Shown here piece by piece: positions 19,293 to 31,300 of a stretch of DNA of 64,000 nucleotides (within the stretch, counting starts at the first letter, position 1; each line of letters starts with the position of its first letter). Source of the DNA: Semisulcospira habei. Taxonomy: Eukaryota; Mollusca; Gastropoda; Semisulcospiridae. The notes below the pieces were generated by a model, which was given only the letters and a program-made list of their open reading frames with translations, was not told the origin of the DNA and did not search any database. The stretch covers positions 174,597,402-174,661,401 of the forward strand of contig BTPG01000001.1 of the NCBI GenBank assembly GCA_036245525.1. The letters run 5' to 3'. A program made the translations under genes and the position numbers.

Positions 19293-21191
19293 TCACAGGC
19301 CAGCGGTCAGGGTTGGAGGCTCGAACGGAGGACCAGGTGTCGCCGAAAGCAGGGGGCCACCCAGCGGAGCATGACGAAGCTGCGCACGCAGGTCAGGAGG
19401 TATCCCTCGGCAGGCAAGCAGATGGGCGTCTCGACGCATCAGGTCACAGTTGGCGGAGGCGGCCATAGCGTTAACGGACGAGTGGTAGGCGGCTCGGTTG
19501 GCGACTTCCGCTAAGACGAGTAAATCCCCAAGGAGAGGCGTGATAGAAGGATGCCAAGCGTCTTCTACACGACGAACCAGGGCTTGAGTGAGCAGCTCCA
19601 GGAACCCAGCGCAGGCTAAGGTGTTCCGCACCAGAGACGCAGTCATATCCAGGCCACGAGGGAGGGAACGGCGAAGGAGGGCGGAGCCACCAGCTTGCGT
19701 CACGGCCGGGGGGTCGATCGCAGGAAGAGGGATGGAGAAAGCCTGGGAATGACCGGCATACCAATCCCGACGGAAGGCGATGTCCAGGCCAGACGGCCAG
19801 CGACGATCGGAGAAGAACACCGGCTCTCGAGACGCAGGAAGTTGCAGGTGCGCTGAGAAGACATCTCGCAGCTCCTTAAATCCAGGCGGCTGGGGAAGCG
19901 ACTTGAACCTCTTCACCTGACGCTCGGCGTCCACAAAGGCCGAGACCTTCCTCTTCAGGGGGGGAGAGGCTGGGCAGGAGTCCGCTGGCAGAGTGGCCGC
20001 GATGATCCTGGCGGCTTCATCCAAGGCTAGGAGGGTCTCCGCCCGGGACGACGACGGAAGGGTCGAGGGGACATCATCACCGACATCGGCGGGCGAAATG
20101 GAGCGAGCATCCTCCTCCAACAGGGCTGAGACGGAGTCTTCGGGCAGCAAGCTGAGGGCTTCTTCGTCCAGGGGGTGGCGAGAAGGCGGGTGAGGCACCA
20201 AGGAAGGTCGAAGCTTGGGCGGGGGCGCATCTCGAACCTCACGGGAAGCCCGGGAACGAGCCGGCAGCGACGACGGGGGCGGGGAACGCCGAGGCGAACG
20301 CGGGAAGGAGCGAGGAGGGGTCCTGTCCGGTGCGCGGGAACGACGTCTGGGTGAAGGACGGCGGCCAACCGAAGAGGAGTGCCGATCACGGGAAGATGGT
20401 CGACGATGGCGGTGACGCGGCGAACGCATCGAGCGGTGCGAAGGCGAGCGCGACCGAGCGCGCGACGAGGAGTGGCGGGGGGAGCGGCGACGCTCCCGGC
20501 GGGGGGAATGATCCTTCCGGCGGCGCTCGCGGGGCGAGCGCGAGTGTCTAGCACTGACGGTGGAACGGGAAAAGTCGGGGGCGCGACTGTGTCGCGTAGG
20601 TTGCAGCTGACGTCTCTCCTGGCCGGACTCAGTGAGAAGGGCTCTATGCCGGTGTACAGATCCTCCGGAAGGATCAGCGGGCTTATCGTGGAGAGAGAGA
20701 GGAGCAAGGCCAGTCAACGTGGGACGGCTCGTGGCGAACTGCTGCAGGCCGGGCTCAGTGAGGCGGGCGCTCTGCCGGCAAACAGACCCTCCGGAAGGGT
20801 CAGCGGGCGTGGCAGCAGTGGCAGTCCTCTGGTCAGCGAACAACGCAGGGTCCCGACGATCAATCCGTTCCGAGAGGCAGAGGCGAGGAAGAGCGGTCGT
20901 TACCACAGGGGCGACGTCAACAGGAGTGGGACGAGAGATAGCAGACGGAGGTCGCTCTCGCCGGTAAAAACTCCAGAGGTCAGACCAACGGATCTCCGGC
21001 CAGGTCACACAGACATCGCAGAGATGGTCCGAGGCGCAGCCCGAGCAGGGGAGGCAGACCGCATGGTCGTCCGTCGGCCACTTGAAGTCGCCGCATTGAG
21101 CGCAGGTAAGCATTTGGTTCCTGCAACAGACAAAGAGCACAAGGTCGCAAAGGCGGACAAGGGAGCCTAGCCCCACACCAAGGTACTCCAA
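19093..21191 (-). pseudogene. DIRS B gag-like ORF1, frameshift near the C-terminus
   Basis: Opens with a Cys-rich finger (MLTCAQCGDFKWPTDDHAVC, CSGC, CDVC) and WSDLWSFYRRERP, then Pro/Ser-rich repeats, a long Arg-Ser-rich domain (about 20560-20260), and the conserved core LLPEDSVSALLEE, SPPLKRKVSAFVD, FFSDRRWPSGLD and SSVNAMAASANCDLMRRD. Near 19350 a frameshift diverts it to a stop at 19293; the expected Arg/Pro-rich C-terminus is found in another frame at 19296-19093. Likely nucleic-acid-binding structural protein; no catalytic motif. Confidence 0.82.
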
Positions 21192-21720
21192 GCGCCGTGA
21201 CCACCGGCGCGTAAATAGTGGCTACAGTCTCCGAGAGCTAAAGGGCCTTTAAGGTAGACGAACGGAGTGTGAGTGCCCGAAGGCCCTACGAGAACAGAAA
21301 CCCTAGTCTACAAGGCAACGTCTTCTCGTAACAGTGAAATACCAAAGGAGAGAAAGGCGACGTCCCTCGAGGAGACTCGTAAAAAAGGTCGTGCAAGGCG
21401 CCGAAGCGTAAGCTCAACAACTGGCGCCCACGTAGTAGCAAAGCCGAAAGGAAAGCCCAACGGTAGCCGGCTCTCGGCCCGAGGGCCGGCTGTGGGAAAC
21501 TACCACTACCTTACCTCCGAGACGAAACGGGAACAGGGGGAAGGGTAGTCATACACCTCCACAGCCTAGAGGAGAGCAGCAGAACGACGCCAGCAGAGGC
21601 AGGGAACAAGAAGGCAGGTCAACGCTAGGAGGCGCAGAGCACACGAAGAGGCAACGAGCGTAGGCAAGAGAAGGACCGGTCGAAGCGGCGCGAGAGCAAG
21701 GCCAGACACGTCTTCTCTGT

Positions 21721-21925
21721 ACGAGCGAAGTAGCAAAACTGGCCGGTCTCGTGACCGGAGCCGGTAAGGCGGGAAACGGGAGACAACTCTCGGCCCCTCT
21801 AGGGGGGGTTCCCCGAGTGCCTCCCGGGTTGTGTGGGCACACAACGGGTAAGTAGGCTAAAATTGAGCTAGTAGTAGACATTTCCACAAAGTCATGTCAT
21901 CAGTAATGTTTTTGAGGAAACAATT
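21721..21925 (-). repeat. LITR of DIRS B
   Basis: Left inverted terminal repeat in the element's sense. It is near-identical to the inverted RITR core at 9353-9543, with a different outer tip (tgtttttgaggaaacaa). Confidence 0.85.
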
Positions 21926-22243
21926 CCCTCTATACATGTATACGTTCATGTAACAGCATTGCATGTTTTAATGATTTATTTTCCTGTTGGTGAAAGCTAT
22001 GATGGAAAACTCTTAAACTGTTTCATCTTTGCAAATGTGTCATTTCAGACTTTATGTCCAGAAAGACCTCAATAAATTGTAGAATATATGCTGGTTGTGA
22101 TTTTGGCTGTAATTTTAAGTACCACAGCCAGAAATGACTTTAATTATTTGCTGTGTGATGGTGTGTGATTTGGGACCTTGTGGCTGCAAGCTGTAAGGTC
22201 CAAAATGACAGACCAGCACACGAGTATGTGTTGGTCAACTCAC
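21926..22243. other. AT-rich intron 6 sequence of ATP6V1H
   Basis: No recognisable element. It starts immediately after the DIRS B LITR and ends at the donor site of exon 6. Confidence 0.6.
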
Positions 22244-22348
22244 AGGCTGCTTGAGCTGGTCCTTGAGCCAGATGAGGTAACTCTGCAGACTCTTCCTCTC
22301 CATGGGTTCCTTGCTCCAGCATGCGATTTTGGCCACGATACGGGCAGA
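22244..22348 (-). CDS. ATP6V1H: ATP6V1H exon 6
   Basis: 105 nt, phase 0; acceptor TATGCAG, donor GTGAGT. Encodes SARIVAKIACWSKEPMERK through LKDQLKQP. Last exon found in the window. Confidence 0.92.
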
Positions 22349-25300
22349 CTGCATAGGCAAAACAAAATATCTTGAAATGTTGATTATGCAGCATGTTTCA
22401 ATGTGACTCTGTGACAGAGCTATTATCAACATGTGTTTGTGCACTTGCTTGTACATCTCCCTATTCCACACTCCCTTGCCCTAGCAGCAGTCACAAACAT
22501 TCTTTTCAAAGGGCTGCTGTAACCCAAAAAAATAATTAAAAAAAAAAACTGCAATGCACTTCAAGACACCTATTTGCTTATCCCTTAACTTTCTGATACA
22601 CCCACTGCTTGAAATAAAATTGACTGATAGTTCAAGGGTGGTGCCAGAATAGCTTGGCGCCTGAGGCGCCAAGCTATTCTGGCACCACCCTTGAACTAAA
22701 ACAGTTGATCGATCTCCTAATCTGTAATGTAGCCTTCATAGGACAATAAGAAAATGTTACAAAATCAGCCTCAGGATGTAATGGGTTATATACAACAGGC
22801 AACTGCATGCAGAACAACAGACCTGTTTCATTCTTTCATGTACTTAGTTCTTTCACTGGCCTTAGCCCTTGGACTGTGGGTACTGTACTGGTTTTTGTTG
22901 CAATGATTCCTGCAGGAATCAAGGTGACATAAACCGCCACTGAAGGGCAAAGGGTTAAATCAACACTCTCATGACTGACCTGATAGACAATAAATTTATC
23001 GTCACGATCCAGAAGGTGGAAAAATGGCTGCCACACAGATTCTTTTCGCTTCTTGGCGTATTCCTTGAAAATATCCACCCTCGACCTGTCCTCCTGTGAA
23101 TACATTAAAAACAAATATAAATCACTCCCCCTTCATGAGTTCATCCTTATGCTGAGAATCTTTTTAGCCCTTTGGTAGTTGGCTGCGGTTTTTGTCGAGA
23201 TGATACTGTTGGAATCATCACAACAAAAATCCCTACCGACAACCAAAGGATTAATGCAAGTACCGCACATGAAGTCCTTAGCAGGGACTGAGTCAAACAT
23301 GCTCATTGAAGGGTGGTGCCAACATGACCAATCCACCTTCCACTGTGGCAACTCAAAAGTGAATGCATCAGCAAAGTCTTGATGAAACAAGAAAGAAAAA
23401 GCCATTATGGCTCACGTGTATGACTGATTTACAAAATATGTGTGACCTCTGTGACAATAAGTAAAGGGCTGGCAGCACCAGCAAAATGTAGTAGTATTGT
23501 GAGGACAAAATAGGCCGTGAGGCCTTTGCAAATGTCCTTTCTTTCTTTAGTTACTTTATGGGTCTGCTATGCAAGCAATTTTCCTATAAATCATTCATCA
23601 TAGGAATAGAAAATCTCTTTAAATTTTGGTAATTCGTCCAGCTGGTTTTTAAAAGAATTTATATTAGATGCTTTTTTTTAATGAAACTGGTAAGTCATTC
23701 CAAACAATGGCAACTCTGTTAGTAAAACAAAACTTCCGCAGGTTAGTGTTGCAGTGCTGTACAAAGATTTTCCTTCAGAGTTTCGGGTTCTGTCACAAAA
23801 TGGTGCTGCAAAAAAGTAGTTCCAATTTAGGTCGTCAATGCCATTATAAATTTTAAAAACTTGGATCAAGTCTCTACATTCTTTGACCAGCTTTGTTGCT
23901 TGACTCTGTACCCTTTCGAGTGCAACTGATTGTCTCTTTAAACCTGGGTACCATACAGTGTTTGCATATTCTAAATGTGGTCTGACTAGTGATTTATACA
24001 GTTTACTAAAAATGTCCTTGTCCAGATAATTAAAAGCTCTCTTAACCCTTTCATCCCTGAGTAAATAAGAAGTCTATATACCCTTCAGCCCTGACTTTAT
24101 TTGAGAAATTTCTGTTGAAAATGGGTGTGCACTGTAAAATATTTGTAAAAAATACTTTACAACAGATATCCCCATAAAGGTATATATATATTTTTATATA
24201 TGTACAGATTTGCCATTGGATAGACTACCGTTTTATGGATTTGACCACACTGTGTCACATGTGTCGTAATGCCTGGTGACAAAAATAGTGACAGGTGACA
24301 ATAAACTTGGAAAAAAAACGTCTTTCGTGCATGACAGGTTGCTGGTACTTAACATGCATCACTAAATAGGGTGTCTGTTAGTGTGACACATAAGTGTCCA
24401 TGCATTTCCAGCATGCCGATACAACATAAGGCCCCTACCTTGTCACCAGATATTAATGTTTACACCTGCCACTGATAAGGTATATCCACGGTCTAGACAA
24501 CATGTAATAAGCGGCATCGAATGATGATCAGTGTGATGAAGCACTATGCTCGTGCATAGTGCTCACACAGTAGGATTAGTACGGTACGGGTTTTGTTAAC
24601 GGTTTGTTTGTGCCAATAGTCCGGGTGGCATGAGGCTCTACGTGAGATCTGTAGACATGGTTAGCACGGAGTTTTAGTGAGTTCTGTTTAGTGAGTTCTA
24701 GGCAAAAGCTGTGTCTGTCAGAGGTCTAGTTTGGTTAGTGCGGAGCTAACCTGTCTGCTTGGACAGATGTGTTTGAGGTACCTAGCCCGCATTCCAAGAC
24801 TCTGAAGCCTAGATTTCAGGTATGTTTCTATATATGTAGTATTGATAGTTGCTTAGTTAAAGACAGTATGCGTTGCTAAGAGTAATTTGCTTGTATAGTG
24901 TTGACCGGTTTGGTTTAGTTATGTTGGTTTAGAATTCAGTGAAGTAACCGGTGTTTTTGTATACAGTTGTTTACCGAGATAGATGACTAAAGGAATGTAA
25001 GGTGTGTATGTCTAAGCCGCTATGAAGATAGTACGTGGTTGGTTAAGCATAGTCTTTTCCAGTGTATAGAGTAGTGTATAGCAAGAGTGTTTGGCTATAG
25101 TCTGTTTCAAGATAGTGACAGAGATATGGGGGTGTTACGGAAATAGTTTATGAAGCACGTGTGTGTGTGTGAATGAACGTGTGAGTTATTTGTATCAGCC
25201 AGGTTACGTGACGTTTCTCATTGATCCAATATGTTGTGTGTTTAGCTAGTGTTACGTTGGGACTTTTGTTGTCTATTCAGAGTTCTTGTAAAGAGTGGAA

Positions 25301-28300
25301 CGACGGACACCGAGACGTCGAGTCACAGGTGGGACCTAACGTGAGGTCATCCCTCCAGCTCTTCACTGAGAGTGAGTCTGACCGGGACCAAGACACCCAA
25401 GTCAAAGCGAGAACTGCGCGACAGTACGAGAACGAGGACGTCCGTGCCAAAGAGACAGGACGGCAAGAAGAAGCGTACGACGAAGGACTTTCACGCCTAG
25501 ACGTGAGAAGGACCAACGTAACCAGGCAATAACATCAAACAGGTTGGAGACAGTGTGAAACTAAAACCTAGCCTGGCAAAGATATTGTGATTTGTGTGTA
25601 TGTGATTTGGATGCAGTGGGGAAGGTGGAGTGTATATAGTCTGATAATCTTTTAAGCGTTTCTTTTCATATTGTATAAAGTCACTTTAGAAAGGGAGCCC
25701 GTGTGTTTGTTTTACCGCATGAATGCGCCCGTCTGAGTCAGTGGCGGTGTATGCGTCTGTTGCGTGAGAGTCTGTGCGTACGACTGTGGGCAAGTCTGCG
25801 TGCGTTACAGTGGTGACCCTGTTTTAGCGGTAGGTTAAAGTATCTGCGGGCGCTAGTGGGTAGCGATTGTAGGGTAAGAGCGTAGGGTGTTGATATTGTG
25901 AGTTTGCATTTTAAGTTTTGACGTTGATTTGGTTGTGATTTGTATTTTTACGTTTTACGTTTTGGGAAGTTGTTGTAGCAATCATGGAGGTAGACCCGGT
26001 AGAGGCTTACATTAAACAGGGTGAAAGGTTAGGACTTAAGGATGAGAAGCTTTTTGATTACGTAGAGAAATGTAGGGATAGGGAGGATAGGGTGAGAGAA
26101 AGAGAAGCTCAGAGAGAAGAAAGAGAAGCTCAGAGAGAAAGGGAAGAGAGAGAGAGTACTTCAGAAAGAGGAACTAGAGGTTCAGAAAGCCTTAAAGGTG
26201 AAGGAGTTAGAAGTTCAGAGAGTGAAAGACGAGAAAGAGTTGGAGATTCGTAGACTTAGAGAGGAGAAAGAGTTGGAAATGCAGATACAGAGGGAGGAGA
26301 AAGAGCTAGAAATTCAGAGAGAGAGAGAACAGAAAGACAGAATACTTAAGAAAGAGGAAATGGAGCTAAAGGAGAAAGAGAAGTACAGAGAGAAAGAGAA
26401 GAGAAAGAAAGAGCTCTTAAGAAAGAAGAATTAGCGTTTCAGAGAGAGAAGGATGAGAAGTCTCTAGCGTTTCAGAGAGAGAAGGATGAGAGGGAACATG
26501 TGTTAAGAGAGAGAGAGAATTAGAGTACCAGAGAGAGAAAGAAGAGAAAGATAGGGAGGTACAACTACAGTTAGCTCGGGATGCGGGGTCTAGAGCAGAT
26601 AGTGATTCAGCAGGCCGGGGCATACGGAATTTTCCTAGACTGCCGATGTTTAAAGAGTCCGTGGACTCTATTGACGGTTTTTTGTGTCGTTTCGAGTCTC
26701 ATGCGCAGGCGTTGAGTTGGCCTTCTGCCAACTGGCCCGTTTTGCTTTCATCTGTGCTTGAGGGTCAGGCCTTGAGTCTTTACCATAGCTTGAACGTTTC
26801 GGGGAACATAGATTACGAGACTTTGAAGGAGTGTCTTTTGCAGAAGTTCCAGTGTAATGCGGAAGGTTTTAGAGAACGCTTGAGAGCTTGTCGGCCAGAG
26901 ACAGGGGAATCGTTTGTGTCGTTTGGCAAACGGTTGTCCCATTTGCTCGTACGTTGGGCCGAATTGTCAAAGATCGACCACACGTACGAGGCATTGTTCG
27001 ATCTCATGTTGGCTGAACAGTTCTTTGGTAGCGTTTCCAAGGATCTAGCGGTATTCTTGAGGGAGCGTAACCTCAAGACTACGGACGAGTTAGTACAGAA
27101 CGCGGAGGCTTTTCGGATGGCACATCCTACGAAAAACCTCGTGCGTAGGGCTGAGACTCCGCCAGTCGGGTTGGTCGCTGCTAACACAACTGGGGGTTAC
27201 CGGGGCGTCAATACTTTACGTGGAGCCCAGCTGGTTAACGGGAGAGGTACTTTGCGTTTCCGACGCGGTGATCAAGGTAACAGCAATGGCGGTAGCGATC
27301 CGTACGCACGAGGAGAGACATCTGATCGTGGGTATGGTCGTGGTCGTATGGCGAATTCGGACACTCAGTGTTTTGCGTGTCATGCATACGGTCATTTTAG
27401 TCGTGAGTGTCCTAGCAGTAGTTCAGGGACTCAGTGTTTCACCTGTCAGGGGTACGGCCATCTGGCTCATCAATGTCCTAACAGTCCTGGTATGTTGGAG
27501 GGGGCGGTGCAGCCCACTCACGTAGCCAGTTTTGCAGTCCCGTCGGGGAGGAACCACAGCTGGGCGCAGTGTGTTCAGATGACGGAGGTGGTTGCCTACC
27601 GCTGGTGGACGGTGTGGTAAATGGATGTCTTGTTTCTGTTCTCCGTGACTCCGGTACAACGACCGCTGGGGTCAGGCGTAGTTTAGTGAGGGAGGATCAG
27701 TACACGGGGGAGACCCAGAGGGTAATTTCGTTCGGAGGAAAGGTAGAAGTTTTTCCTTTGGCGAAGATAGAAGTTGACACGGAGTTTTTCTCGGGTAATC
27801 TGATTTCGTGTGTCATCGACAAGCCGGTAGTGGATCTAGTCCTAGGTAACATGAAGGGTGTGCAGCCAGTCATCAGTAGAGTCGAGACGGTTAAGCGAGC
27901 TCAGGTTAATCGCAGTGTAGTCACATTGGTGGCGACGAGAGCTCGAAGTAAGCGTAGTTGGGAACAGAGAGATCATGTTATTTTGGTCCAGAATCAGGGG
28001 ATCGGTCAGCGGGTGTGGCCCAAGTCAGGTTGGCTGGAGACGGCATACTTCTGTTGCGGACAGAAATGCGGCTCAGCACCCAATAATATGTAGGTAGATC
28101 GGAGATTGGAGTCTCGCGATTGTGTGTTTTGTGTGTGGGCAGCCGTTGGATCGTTTTCATTTCTGGAGGTTTTAGCGCGTTAGTTCTGTTTTTGTGTATG
28201 CAGTGCGATTCTCGAGTGTACGTTGAGGCTTAACGCTGTAATATTTTTGCTTTCTTGTGTTCTAGACAGTTAGTCCCTTCTTGTATTCTAGATAGTCAAA

Positions 28301-31300
28301 GTTAGTCTTGGTTTGTGATAGTGTACGTCGAGTAGTCTTAAAAAGAAACTCGGTCGTTTCTTTTTTTTCCCGAGGAAGGGGGAATTGTGATGAAGCTCTA
28401 TGCTCGTGCATAGTGCTCACACAGTAGGATTAGTACGGTACGGGTTTTGTTATTGTTAATGGTTTGTTTGTGCCGATAGTCCGGGTGGCATGAGACTCTA
28501 CGTGAGATCTGTAAGACATGGTTAGCACGGAGTTTTAGTGAGTTCTGTTTAGTGAGTTCTAGGCAAAAGCTGTGTCTGTCAGAGGTCTAGTTAAGTAGTT
28601 TGGTTAGTGCGGGGCTAAACTGTCTGCTTGGACAGATGTGTTTGAGGTACCTAGCCCGCATTCCAAAAGCCGCACAGAGACAACAAGAAGACAGCGCTAT
28701 AATGTAGGCCTCCTGAGAGAAACTGGAGTTAGAGAAGAGTTTAAACTGGTGCTGTCCAACCGGTTTCAAGCGCTACAGGAGCTAGTAAATGAAGAGGAGG
28801 CGGTCACCACAGAGCAGCAGTGGAAGGCAGTTAGAGAGGCGCTGATCTCAACCTGCAAAGACACTGTAGGGTTCAGGAAACACCATCACAAGGACTGGCT
28901 GTCGGCACAGACCTTGAAGAAGATAGAAGTGAGGAAGCAGAAGAAAGCAGCTGTCAACAACAGTCGCACAAGAGCAGCCAAAGTAAGGGCACAGGGGGAA
29001 TACTCGGAAGCCAACCGCGAGGTGAAGAGTAGTATCAGGGCAGACAAGAGGGCCTACACAGACAGCCTGGCAGCAGAGGCAGAAAAGGCAGCAGGCAGCG
29101 GCAACATGAAACAGCTCTACGACATTACCAGAAGATTGTCAGGCAAGTATGGCCATACAGAAAGACCAGTAAAAGACAAAGAAGGCAAGCCTATTGCAGA
29201 CAGAGCAGACCAACTCGACAGATGGGCCGAGTATTTTGAAGAGTTACTGAACAGACCCAGCCCACCCGACCCCCAAGACATCCAGCCGGCAGAGACCGAC
29301 CTACCCATCAGCTGTGACAGACCCAGCCGGGAAGAGATCAGAAGAGCAGTGGCATTCTTGAAGAACGGCAAAGCAGCAGGCCCAGATGGCATCCCAGCGG
29401 AGTCTCTGAAAGCAGACCTAGAGACAACAGTGGAGATGCTGTACCCACTGTTTGGAAAGATCTGGGAAGAGGAGGTGATGCCGGCTGACTGGAAGGAGGG
29501 GTACCTAATCAAGCTTCCCAAGAAAGGCGACCTCAGCAAGTGTTCCAACTACAGAGGAATCACCTTGCTGTCAGTACCAGGAAAGGTCTTCAACAGGATC
29601 ATCCTGGAGAGAATGAAGAGCTCCGTTGACCCCCAGCTGAGAGACCAGCAAGCAGGATTCAGGAAGAACCGATCATGTACAGACCAGATCGCCACTCTCC
29701 GCATCATCGTGGAACAGTCTCTGGAGTGGAGCTCCCCGCTGTACGTCAACTTTGTGGATTATGAGAAAGCATTTGACAGTGTGGACCGAGAGACTCTGTG
29801 GAAACTCCTACGACACTACGGTGTACCCACAAAGCTCGTCCGCCTGATCAAGAGCAGCTACGATGGCATGACATGTCGCGTGATCCACGAAGGGCAGTTC
29901 ACCAGGGAGCTCCAGGTCAGAACCGGTGTCAGGCAAGGGTGTCTGCTGTCTCCGTTCCTCTTCCTACTGGCCATAGACTGGGTCATGAAGATGACCACAG
30001 AGCACAGACGAAGTGGAATACAGTGGACACTGTGGACACAGCTTGACGACCTCGATTTTGCAGACGACTTGGCATTACTGTCCCACACTCATCAACAAAT
30101 GCAGGACAAGACCACGAGGCTTGCTGACATCTCGTCCCAAGTGGGCCTCACCATTCACAAACAGAAAACAAAGACAATGAGGCTGAACGCAACCAGGGAA
30201 GAACCAGTCTTGCTTGCTGGCACCCCGTTGGAGGAGGTGGAGTCCTTCACCTATCTCGGGAGCATCATAGACAAAAAAGGCGGCACTGATGCAGATGTCA
30301 GAGCACGAATCGGTAAAGCCAGAGCAGCCTTTCTCCAGTTGAAAAAAGTGTGGAGCTCCAGAGAGCTGTCACAACACACCAAAGTCCGGATTTTCAACTC
30401 CAATGTAAAAGCAGTTCTCTTATATGGAGCAGAGACTTGGAGATTGATAAAAACCACAGTCAACAGAGTACAGACCTTCATGAACAGTTGCCTTAGAAGA
30501 ATTTTGAAAATCCACTGGCCAGAGAAGATCAGCAACGTCAGACTCTGGGAGAGAACAGAGCAGATAACAGCAGAGAATGAAATTGGGCGAAGAAGATGGG
30601 GATGGATTGGTCACAGTCTGAGAAAGCCAGCTTCCAGTATCACTAGGCAGGCATTGTCATGGAACCCCCAGGGAAAGAGGAAAAGAGGTAGGCCGAGAAA
30701 CTCCTGGCGTCGAGACCTCCAAGCAGACATCAAGAGACTGGGAACCACCTGGAGTAGAATCGAAGGAGAAGCACAGGACAGGAGTTGCTGGAGGTCTCTC
30801 GTCGACGGCCTATACCCGGGTAGGGGTGACAGGCGTAAGTAAGTAAGTAAGCCCACATTCCAAGACTCTGAAGCCTAGATTTCAGGTATGTTTCTATATA
30901 TGTAGTATTGATAGTTGCTTAGTTAAAGACAGTATGCGTTGCTAAGAGTAATTTGCTTGTATAGTGTTGACCGGTTTGGTTTAGTTATGTTGGTTTAGAA
31001 TTCAGTGAAGTAACCGGTGTTTTTGTATACAGTTGTTTACCGAGATAGTTGACTAAAGGAATGCAAGGTGTGTATGTCTAAGCCGCTATGAAGATAGTAC
31101 GTGGTTGGTTAAGCATAGTCTTTTCCAGTGTATAGAGTAGTGTATAGCAAGAGTGTTAGGCTATAGTCTGTTTCAAGATAGCGACAGAGATATGGGGGTG
31201 TTACGGAAATAGACAGTTTATGAAGCATGTGCGTGTGTGTGAATGAACGTGTGAGTTATTTGTATCAGCCAGGTTACGTGACGTTTCTCATTGATCCAAT

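Larger units (their letters stand above)
9319..21925 (-). mobile_element. DIRS retrotransposon B (6.3 kb), split by DIRS A
   Basis: In sense (minus) order: LITR at about 21925-21721, gag (21191-19093), RT-RNase H (19292-17014), tyrosine recombinase (to 16103), one half of the ICR at 16005-15961, then the other half at 9628-9579 and the RITR at 9543-9319. DIRS A occupies 9629-15960 between the ICR halves. Without it the element is about 6,275 bp. LITR and RITR share a ~180-bp inverted core but have different tips. There is no target-site duplication, as expected for tyrosine-recombinase integration. Frameshifts near 19350 and 17550 make it non-autonomous. Confidence 0.9.

Noticed and set aside
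25221..25532. 103-codon ORF present in both LTRs (also 31291-31602)
   Set aside because: Conserved only because the two LTRs are ~99% identical; the frame is lost in the older solo LTR at 59314-60541.
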